From Desulfobacterales bacterium (lineage in GTDB: Bacteria; Desulfobacterota; Desulfobacteria; Desulfobacterales; Desulfobacteraceae): a stretch of DNA of 9,015 bases. The notes beneath the pieces are model-generated. The model saw only the letters and a list, made by a program, of their open reading frames with translations, ran no database searches and was not told the DNA's origin. The first letter of the stretch is position 1, and each line of letters begins with the position of its first letter. The position numbers and the translations under genes were made by a program. Shown in pieces: positions 1 to 6,145 of this stretch. Location of the stretch: the NCBI GenBank assembly GCA_022361095.1, contig JAKSBO010000630.1, positions 1 to 9,015 of the forward strand. The letters run 5' to 3'.

Positions 1-903
1 ATCCCCTTTTTTGATATCATTCACTGCAAAAAGAGACCGCCTGTGAAGACGTGCATTCAATTTCTTTTCCGTCATACTGTAATCCACTTTTCCAAGGGCC
101 TTTTCCGCCTGGCGGATATCCTGAACCATCCGGGCAAATGATTCGGGCTCCATTGAAAAGGAGGCATCCGGTCCGCCGACAGATCTGTCGAGAATGAAAT
201 GCTTTTCAATCACCTTTGCCCCAACAGCGACAGCGGTAACCGCCACGATGTTTTCCATGGTGTGATCGGACAGCCCCGCTTCCACGCCAAAGGTCGCTTT
301 GATATTCGGAATGGTTCTTAAATTGGCATCTTCAATACTTGCGGGATACGAAGAGGTGCACTTTAACAAAATGATCTGCTCATTGCCCATCCGCCGGCAT
401 GCATCGACAGCCGCTTCAATATCAGCAAGGCCGGCAATTCCCGTCGAAAGCATCATGGGCTTCCCCTTTGATGCAATATATTCTATGAGGGGAATATCCA
501 CGATTTCAAATGAAGCCACTTTATAGGCAGGAATATCCAGGGATTCCAGAAAATCAACCGCAGTTTTATCAAACGGAGTGGAGAAAAACACAAGCCCCAA
601 ACTTTTGGCATAGGCCATCAACTCTTCTTGCCACTCCCAGGGTGTGAATGCCTCCTGGTACAGATCATAAAAGGTTCTTCCGTCCCAGACGGTTCCTTCA
701 TCGAGCACAAAACAGGGATTATCACAATTTATTGTAATGGTATCCGGTGTGTATGTCTGTATTTTAAGTGCATCCGCACCGGCCGCTTTGGCAGCTTTTA
801 TGGTCTTTTTGGCAATATCAATGCTGCCGCCATGATTGGCTGACAACTCGGCCACAATAAAGGTGCGAGACCCGATCTCGAATCCATCAATAATTATCGG
901 CAT
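1..903 (-). CDS. pseI: Pseudaminic acid synthase PseI (NeuB family), C-terminus cut by window edge
   Basis: The enzyme condenses phosphoenolpyruvate with 2,4-diacetamido-2,4,6-trideoxy-L-altrose to make pseudaminic acid in the cytoplasm. Reading leftward from the ATG at 901-903, 301 codons are open to the window edge. The NeuB-type TIM barrel includes IVAELSANHGGS (16-27), KIQTYTPDT (47-55), FFSTPFD (106-112), KCTSSYPA (181-188), GLSDHT (210-215) and EKHFILDRSVGGPD (233-246). H214 and H235 sit where NeuB enzymes bind metal. The WDGRTFYDLYQEA stretch near residue 73 and the SANH form are typical of PseI rather than sialic or legionaminic acid synthases. A C-terminal SAF (antifreeze-like) domain begins at RRSLFAV (288-294), and about 50 residues are missing beyond the edge. 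The start is fixed by a perfect AGGAGG at 908-913 inside the end of pseF. The gene overlaps pseF by 17 bases, so translation is probably coupled. No ORF was listed for it because it has no stop codon in the window. Confidence 0.93.
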   Translation of the reverse strand, partial: MPIIIDGFEIGSRTFIVAELSANHGGSIDIAKKTIKAAKAAGADALKIQTYTPDTITINCDNPCFVLDEGTVWDGRTFYDLYQEAFTPWEWQEELMAYAKSLGLVFFSTPFDKTAVDFLESLDIPAYKVASFEIVDIPLIEYIASKGKPMMLSTGIAGLADIEAAVDACRRMGNEQIILLKCTSSYPASIEDANLRTIPNIKATFGVEAGLSDHTMENIVAVTAVAVGAKVIEKHFILDRSVGGPDASFSMEPESFARMVQDIRQAEKALGKVDYSMTEKKLNARLHRRSLFAVNDIKKGD

Positions 904-1615
904 CTTGCCTCCTGTCAGCCCTTGCGCCTTCAAGAAATAATGGGGCAATCCGGCAGGCAATATCGTAATCTTCATGTGTATCCAGATCTATGGCACGGAT
1001 CCATGGAATTTTATATCCGACCATTCTATCAGTATAAAAACTTTTCTGTTGTAAAAAGGGTTCTGTTCGGCACCAGCAAATTGTCCCGTTACCGGCCACA
1101 AGATCCGGATGGAACTGTGACTGGAGCATGCACTCCTGCCACCTGGGTTTTAAAAACCCGTTCCCATCTCTTTCCAGGGCCTGGAGGGGCTGAAGATTAA
1201 AGTCAGATACGCCCATCACGCAATCTGCCCGGGTATTTTTTTCCGCCACGGCAAAGGATGAACATAGATCATCGGGGGTAATGAATACGGCTGTGGCATA
1301 AATACAGCAAAACCAATCCGGTTTGGTGCCCTGCTCGGCCAGACGCGCCAGGACATCCAGACACACCTGGGCCACGGTGGAGCGGTCCTGGGCCAGATGC
1401 ACCGGCCGGTCCATCACCTGGGCACCCTCGCCTATGGCGATGCGCCTGATCTCTTCATCTTCGGAGGAAACGATCACCCGGTCAAAACAACCGCTGTCCA
1501 ACGCGGCTTTAACCGGGTAATGGAGCATGGGGCGCCCCATAACAGGCAGGATATTTTTCCGGGGCAGCCGTTTGGAACCGCCCCGGGCCGGAATAATCGC
1601 AACACGGTCCGTCAT
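887..1615 (-). CDS. pseF: CMP-pseudaminic acid synthetase PseF (cytidylyltransferase)
   Basis: This 242-residue protein is a CMP-sialic-acid-synthetase family enzyme that activates pseudaminic acid with CTP, giving CMP-pseudaminic acid for glycosyltransferases. The nucleotide-binding signature IPARGGSKRLPRKN lies at 8-21, followed by the typical PVMGRPMLHYPV region (24-35), VIVSSEDEEI (47-56) and IDLDTHEDY (209-217), where D210 and D212 are the expected metal ligands. The usual ATAPF stretch reads ATAVF here (107-111), a small substitution. Length is normal for PseF. The context with pseB and pseI makes pseudaminic acid the likeliest substrate; sequence alone would also allow a related nonulosonate. 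The start ATG overlaps the pseB stop as ATGA (1612-1615) and has only a weak purine-rich site, so it probably depends on ribosomes finishing pseB. Confidence 0.9.
   Translation of the reverse strand: MTDRVAIIPARGGSKRLPRKNILPVMGRPMLHYPVKAALDSGCFDRVIVSSEDEEIRRIAIGEGAQVMDRPVHLAQDRSTVAQVCLDVLARLAEQGTKPDWFCCIYATAVFITPDDLCSSFAVAEKNTRADCVMGVSDFNLQPLQALERDGNGFLKPRWQECMLQSQFHPDLVAGNGTICWCRTEPFLQQKSFYTDRMVGYKIPWIRAIDLDTHEDYDIACRIAPLFLEGARADRRQDADNY
908..913 (-). promoter_or_regulatory. Ribosome binding site of pseI inside pseF
   Basis: A perfect AGGAGG on the minus strand lies four bases before the pseI ATG and inside the last codons of pseF. It supports the start and suggests strong, coupled translation of pseI. 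Confidence 0.75.
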
Positions 1616-2619
1616 GCTTCTTTTTGTCCTTTAAGAAGTGGCTGAATCAGGGTCTGCATCTGTGCCACAGTTAAAAAGTGCGGATTCGTTCCGGAACTGT
1701 ACTCAAAATCGTCCGGGACCGCCCCCAAACATTTATCCATGGGCATTTGCCCTTTACTAAAAAAGCTGAAATCAGGCTGAATCACATAATAATCGTCAAA
1801 TTCAACCACCATCCTGGATTCATCTGCCGGGATCATGACCTCATGAAGCTTTTCCCCGGGCCGGATGCCGATCATCTCATGCCTGCAATCCGGACAAATG
1901 GCTGTGGCCAGATCGGCAATGGCCATGCTCGGCAATTTCGGGACAAACAGCTCCCCGCCCGTCATTTTCCCAAGGCAGTGGCAAACAAAATTCACGGCCT
2001 GTTCCAGGGTAATCCAGAATCGTGTCATTCTCAAATCGGTGACGGGCAGCACACCGGTCTCTCTTTTTTGAAGAAAACAAGGAATCACGCTGCCCCGGCT
2101 GCCAATGACATTGCCGTATCGAACCACACTGAATATGGTTTGAACTTTTCTGCCGGTATACGCGTTGCCGGCAATAAAAATTTTATCCGAACACAACTTG
2201 GTCGCCCCGTACAGGTTTAAAGGGTTTGCCGCTTTATCCGTACTCAGGGCAATCACCTTTTTGACATGCTGATCAATGGCCGCATCAATGACATTCTGGG
2301 CCCCGATAATATTGGTTTTCACGGCCTCAAAGGGATTGTATTCAGCCGCAGGCACCTGCTTCATGGCTGCAGCATGGATAACAATATCCACCCCGGAAAA
2401 GGCCCTGTACAACCGGTCTTTATCCCGGACATCGCCAATGAAATATCTTAGACACGCATTTTCGGCTGCCGGAAACATCTGCTGCATTTCAAACTGTTTG
2501 AGTTCATCCCGGCTGAAGACAATCAACTTTTGTACAGCATATCGTTCAAGGATCATTTGGACGCACTGTTTTCCAAATGATCCGGTCCCGCCGGTGATCA
2601 GCACCACTTTGCCATCCAT
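1612..2619 (-). CDS. pseB: UDP-GlcNAc 4,6-dehydratase (inverting) PseB
   Basis: This enzyme makes the first committed intermediate of pseudaminic acid: it oxidises, dehydrates and inverts C5 of UDP-GlcNAc to give the UDP-4-keto-6-deoxy-L-AltNAc-type sugar, using bound NADP. It is an extended short-chain dehydrogenase of the FlaA1/PseB group. Counting from the chosen start, the Rossmann motif TGGTGSFG is at 9-16, AAAMKQVP at 83-90, STDKA at 126-130, the Y137xxxK141 pair in NLYGATK, RYGNVIGSRGSV at 167-178 and MTRFW at 198-202. It is 335 residues, the normal family length. An upstream in-frame ATG at 2652 would add 11 residues, but the ATG at 2617-2619 has a perfect AGGAGG (2628-2633) eight bases before it and places TGGTGSFG at the usual distance from the N-terminus. 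It is the first gene of the pseB-pseF-pseI operon. Confidence 0.94.
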   Translation of the reverse strand: MDGKVVLITGGTGSFGKQCVQMILERYAVQKLIVFSRDELKQFEMQQMFPAAENACLRYFIGDVRDKDRLYRAFSGVDIVIHAAAMKQVPAAEYNPFEAVKTNIIGAQNVIDAAIDQHVKKVIALSTDKAANPLNLYGATKLCSDKIFIAGNAYTGRKVQTIFSVVRYGNVIGSRGSVIPCFLQKRETGVLPVTDLRMTRFWITLEQAVNFVCHCLGKMTGGELFVPKLPSMAIADLATAICPDCRHEMIGIRPGEKLHEVMIPADESRMVVEFDDYYVIQPDFSFFSKGQMPMDKCLGAVPDDFEYSSGTNPHFLTVAQMQTLIQPLLKGQKEA

Positions 2620-2627
2620 GCGATTAT

Positions 2628-2633
2628 CCTCCT
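2628..2633 (-). promoter_or_regulatory. Ribosome binding site deciding the pseB start
   Basis: A perfect AGGAGG on the minus strand lies eight bases before the ATG at 2617-2619. It favours that start over the ATG at 2650-2652, which has no comparable site. Confidence 0.8.
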
Positions 2634-2721
2634 TGAACACGGCTTTCCCCACCGATTTGATTTTCGCCCTTCGTGCTGGAGAAAATAAAATGTCCTATCA
2701 TCAATTCATAAAAGATATTCC

Positions 2722-2750
2722 AAGATAAATTTTAATTTCTTGAAAAGCAA
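2722..2750 (-). promoter_or_regulatory. Possible sigma-70-type promoter for the pse operon
   Basis: On the minus strand TTGCTT (2745-2750) and TATCTT (2722-2727) are separated by 17 bases, about 100 bases before the pseB start. The match is partial (3 and 4 of 6 bases) and the region is AT-rich, so it may be chance. Confidence 0.28.
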
Positions 2751-2770
2751 AACAAAACTATGGCAGGATG

Positions 2771-2776
2771 TATAAT
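2771..2776 (+). promoter_or_regulatory. Possible -10 element for the glycosyltransferase pair
   Basis: A perfect TATAAT lies 53 bases before the ATG at 2830. No good -35 is at the normal spacing: the nearest TTGAAA (2740-2745) is 25 bases away, which is too far. It would need an activator or be fortuitous. Confidence 0.3.
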
Positions 2777-2829
2777 TCGTACGAGAATGATGATTTGTCA
2801 CTTTTAATCCGCTGATTATCGGAATTGCA

Positions 2830-4029
2830 ATGGAACATAGAACCAAGCCTGTTGTGTACTGGGTGCTCCAGGACAATCAGACAACGTCCAACCTCATTGA
2901 TTTCTTTGAACTGATCCAAACACGGGGTAAAAAATTTTTAACATTAAAATTTCTGGTACCCGAAACATCCACAGCAACCCGGCAAAAGGTATCAAAGCTT
3001 AATCCCGTTGTTTTCGGGGTTGCATACGGTAAAAGTCCAAATTCCTATGAAGGATACTGCCTAAAGAAGGAACAGCTTGGCGACCATGGGTTTTCCGATG
3101 GACTTAAGTTCCGGCAGGCCCTGCTGCTGGACGATCTTGGCGGCGGCAACCTTCTCCAGACGCGATTGAATCTGCCCAAGGAAAAAAATGTTGCAGGAAT
3201 TGTCGTCCAGATCCCCACACCGTTAGGGTCTACCACCCAGGAGGAAAAAATATTTTATGCCTGGGTGCACGTTGCAAAAACAAATCATATACCCGTTATC
3301 GGATACGAATTACTTTCCCTGGCATCCAGGTGGACCTTGGCACCATCCCTGATGGATGGCCTGATTACCACCCAGAAAGCAAGCTGGGACTATCTGAACA
3401 GCCCGGAGGCGGATCTTGACACCAAAATTTGGAGAATCCCCAGGTTTGAAGGCTGCTTTTTCTCACCTGCCACCCACCCGTCGTGGAGAAAAGGCATGGG
3501 GCTGCGCGACCGGTCCCATGATATTCCCCAAAGAAAAACCATTCTTTATATTGCCCACAATGTGGCCATGACCTATGAGTATAAGAACCTGCTTGCCCAC
3601 CTGGCGCCCATGGGTGACAACCTGCACCTGATGTTTTCCTGCGGCAAGGATCAGGTAAGGGGCACACACACCCACCAGCAAACCATTGAAACCCTATGCA
3701 GAAACGAGCTGAAAAATTTTTCATTTTCCTTTCACGACATGAACCAACCCACCCAAATCACAATGGCGGATGCACTGGTGTGCTGTGCCGATTGTTACAG
3801 TGCAGCGGCCTCCTCGGCCATAGGGATACCCACCATTATTTATGACACCATGGTACCTGAAACCCGCCAAGGGTATAAAATCTGGATTCAAACCCCCAAA
3901 GCGTTGACCCGGCAGGTACAGCAGATCATTTCCCGCCACAAAGAGGAAACCGGGCTGTCATATATACTGATTGATATCATAAAAAAAGATCTCGGGCCCC
4001 GGACACGGAAAGGAAGCACCCATGGATAG
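2830..4029 (+). CDS. Unrecognised protein with GT-B-like fold, probable glycan enzyme
   Basis: I do not recognise this 399-residue protein as a named family. It has no signal peptide or membrane segment and is probably cytoplasmic. The layout suggests two Rossmann-like halves: residues 1-190 with alternating strands such as VVYWVLQ (8-14), VVFGVAY (60-66) and VAGIVVQIPTP (121-131), then a second half starting at TILYIAHNVA (237-246). The stretch ADALVCCADCYSAAASSAIGIPTIIYD (313-339) resembles the donor-side end of GT-B glycosyltransferases and UDP-GlcNAc 2-epimerase-like proteins, where an invisible-in-sequence strand, a small-residue helix and a G-x-P turn recur. The VVQIPTPLGS stretch (125-134) also recalls other nucleotide-binding proteins, so the fold call is tentative. 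The stop overlaps the next gene by eight bases, which implies coupled expression with the 695-residue glycosyltransferase. The SD is weak (GGA at 2821-2823). The gene is divergent from the pse operon; an acceptor-specific or partner role is inferred from position only. Confidence 0.6.
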   Translation: MEHRTKPVVYWVLQDNQTTSNLIDFFELIQTRGKKFLTLKFLVPETSTATRQKVSKLNPVVFGVAYGKSPNSYEGYCLKKEQLGDHGFSDGLKFRQALLLDDLGGGNLLQTRLNLPKEKNVAGIVVQIPTPLGSTTQEEKIFYAWVHVAKTNHIPVIGYELLSLASRWTLAPSLMDGLITTQKASWDYLNSPEADLDTKIWRIPRFEGCFFSPATHPSWRKGMGLRDRSHDIPQRKTILYIAHNVAMTYEYKNLLAHLAPMGDNLHLMFSCGKDQVRGTHTHQQTIETLCRNELKNFSFSFHDMNQPTQITMADALVCCADCYSAAASSAIGIPTIIYDTMVPETRQGYKIWIQTPKALTRQVQQIISRHKEETGLSYILIDIIKKDLGPRTRKGSTHG

Positions 4030-6109
4030 TTTCTGGAAAAATAAAAAGATCATTGCCTATGTTGCCTTAAAGCACCACACCCGTTTCATCGTCCCGGTCA
4101 TGGAGAAACTGTCCGCACTGGGCGCAGATACCCGTTATGTCGTGGCCCAGGCAGAACGAAGCCAGGAAATTACAGCCGTGGAGTTAGGCCTGAATTATCG
4201 CCATATATTTGACTATCTCTCTTTGGATGATAATACGGATATCCATGCCAATTATTTAAGGGAACGCCGGGTGTTCAGCCAGGCATTGTGCAAAGATTTT
4301 GCCCTGGCCGTCCAGATGGTGACGGTAACGGATAAAACCCTTTATGCCACAGCCCAGGAATATATCGGCTTCAGAAACATGATCAGAATGGAAAAACCCG
4401 ATATTTGCTTTGCCCTCCACGAATTGAACCGATGGGGTAAAACCTTTGCCTTTTGGGCTAAAAAATTCAATGTGCCTTTTATATCACTGCAGGAGGGGTT
4501 GGGTTATAACCAGGATTTTGGGTATACCGGGCACGTCCAGTACTCCACCTTAAATCTTGTGTGGGGAGAACGGATCAAAAAAAAATTCAGCGGATATGAA
4601 GCCCCGGTTGAAAGGATCATTCCCGTGGGTAATACCCATATATCCCGGGAAAAGGCGTACCAGGAAGAAAATAACATCCGGGCAAAGATGAGAAAAACAC
4701 TCAAATTGAACAAAAAAACGGTTCCCTTACTTATCTTTACATCCCACCCCCCGGACCGTAATAAAATCGGCGCTCTGATGGAAACCGTAGCAAAACAGCC
4801 CCATTTGAAAATGATCATTAAATTCCATCCGGCCTGCCGGTATGAGATTTATGAAGAATGGAAATCCGCAATTCCGCAATCATGGCAAAACAGCCTGATA
4901 TTTGTCCATGGCAAATACAGTGCTTATGATCTAATGTCCGCCAGCGATCTTTGCGTCCTTTGCGCCCCATCCACAACCGGGATTGAGGCCATTGCATTTG
5001 GCATCCCGTTGGTGCAGTTGACCGGCCTGACCCAGGTTGAAGCGCCCTACTCTTTTTCCGCCCAGGGGGTTGCCCTTGAGATGGACCCGGCACAACTGGC
5101 CCGGGCACTTGCAGACAAAATGGACTTGAAAGAAAAAATTGCCGGCGACGCCATTGAGCTGTTCTTTAAAAACGAACTGACACAGACCACCGGCGCAACG
5201 GACCGGATTATTGAAATTGCAAAAAAGGTCATTACAGCCAACACACCGGAACCCATCATACCATTACCGGCTCCCAAAACCGAATCCTATGAATGGTCGC
5301 TGATTATTCCTGTACCTGCCGATTCCCCCAACCAATTTCTTTTTCAGCTTGAACATATTACGCGGCATTCCGAAGGACAGGGGCGTTATGAGGTAATTTT
5401 AATTGAACCCGAAACGGTCACACCTGAGACCGTCACCGTGCTGGACTCCCTTTCAGGCGATGTGATCCGGTTGAAAACAGACCCGGGCCAAAACACCTGG
5501 GCCTGCATTAATGCCAAAGCCCCGGGTATCATGACAGGAAAAAAGATTATCGTATTCACGGAACTTGCCTGCCCCCTGCAGAACTGGCTGGCTGTATTGA
5601 ACAAGGCGTTCTCCACCCACGGCACCGATAAAATTTTTGGCGGAAAGGTGACCACGGCCCAAGGGAGCATCGTCCATGCAGGCATGGTGCTCAACACCAA
5701 CAACTCACCTGTATCCGCATATCTTCACCTGAACACCGGCTTTGCCCCGGCCAACAGGGAACGTAGTTTCCCCATGCTGGACCATATGGTCTGCCTGTCT
5801 GCCGGCCTTTTTCTAAAATCAGGCGGTTTCTCACCCAGGGCCGGAACCTATGCCCTCATGGATCTGTGCCTGAAAATCCGGCAGCAAACACAAAGCAACA
5901 ATACATGCGTTTTTTTACCCGGTCTTCAGATCCTTAAACCCCATGAAGTTCAAGAGATCCCTGCCGGGGATGCCCTATTCTTTTTTGCCAGATGGCATGC
6001 ACTGCTCTGGGATAATGAAAACAGCCTCTATCAAAATGAAGGTATATCCCCCCGGCAATTAGATGCAGCCCGCATGGCCCAGGCCCAGAAACAGGTCAAC
6101 GCGTTTTAA
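4022..6109 (+). CDS. Two-domain glycosyltransferase-like protein: GT-B-type half fused to degenerate GT2 half
   Basis: This 695-residue cytoplasmic protein has two parts. Residues 8-400 look like a GT-B or CDP-glycerol-glycerophosphotransferase-type enzyme: KIIAYVALKHHTRFIVPVM near the start, FISLQEGLGYNQDFG (153-167), then a second Rossmann half with LLIFTSHPP (236-244), IIKFHPAC (265-272) and the donor-site-like YDLMSASDLCVLCAPSTTGIEAIAFGIPLV (302-331). Residues 425-640 align by eye with family 2 glycosyltransferases: SLIIPVP (426-432), RYEVILIE (455-462), a gWL-like NWL (521-523), IVHAGMVL (550-557), GGFSP (601-605) and MDLCLKIR (613-620). The acidic residues expected at the nucleotide, DxD and catalytic-base positions are absent, so this half may be inactive. 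The start follows AAGGAAG at 4010-4016 and overlaps the previous gene by eight bases. Next to pse genes it could transfer pseudaminic acid or extend a glycan, but the donor is unknown. Confidence 0.75.
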   Translation: MDSFWKNKKIIAYVALKHHTRFIVPVMEKLSALGADTRYVVAQAERSQEITAVELGLNYRHIFDYLSLDDNTDIHANYLRERRVFSQALCKDFALAVQMVTVTDKTLYATAQEYIGFRNMIRMEKPDICFALHELNRWGKTFAFWAKKFNVPFISLQEGLGYNQDFGYTGHVQYSTLNLVWGERIKKKFSGYEAPVERIIPVGNTHISREKAYQEENNIRAKMRKTLKLNKKTVPLLIFTSHPPDRNKIGALMETVAKQPHLKMIIKFHPACRYEIYEEWKSAIPQSWQNSLIFVHGKYSAYDLMSASDLCVLCAPSTTGIEAIAFGIPLVQLTGLTQVEAPYSFSAQGVALEMDPAQLARALADKMDLKEKIAGDAIELFFKNELTQTTGATDRIIEIAKKVITANTPEPIIPLPAPKTESYEWSLIIPVPADSPNQFLFQLEHITRHSEGQGRYEVILIEPETVTPETVTVLDSLSGDVIRLKTDPGQNTWACINAKAPGIMTGKKIIVFTELACPLQNWLAVLNKAFSTHGTDKIFGGKVTTAQGSIVHAGMVLNTNNSPVSAYLHLNTGFAPANRERSFPMLDHMVCLSAGLFLKSGGFSPRAGTYALMDLCLKIRQQTQSNNTCVFLPGLQILKPHEVQEIPAGDALFFFARWHALLWDNENSLYQNEGISPRQLDAARMAQAQKQVNAF

Positions 6110-6115
6110 ATGCAA

Positions 6116-6130
6116 CACACCACAGGTGTG
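6116..6130. terminator. Small hairpin between convergent genes, possible weak terminator
   Basis: CACACC and GGTGTG form a perfect 6-bp stem with a 3-base loop, midway in the 36 bases between the two converging stop codons. Only short T-runs follow on either strand, so efficiency as an intrinsic terminator is doubtful. Confidence 0.35.
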
Positions 6131-6145
6131 GCTGTTTAAGCGTTC

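Noticed and set aside
1678..2220. 180-codon open frame on the plus strand
   Set aside because: It lies antisense inside pseB and has no ribosome binding site or family resemblance.
2620..2652. Longer pseB starting at the ATG at 2652
   Set aside because: It would add 11 residues ahead of the Rossmann motif and would place the strong AGGAGG inside the coding region.
2761..2776. TGGCAG start of a possible sigma-54 promoter before the glycosyltransferase pair
   Set aside because: The -12 GC is missing at the required spacing; the sequence there is TATAAT instead.
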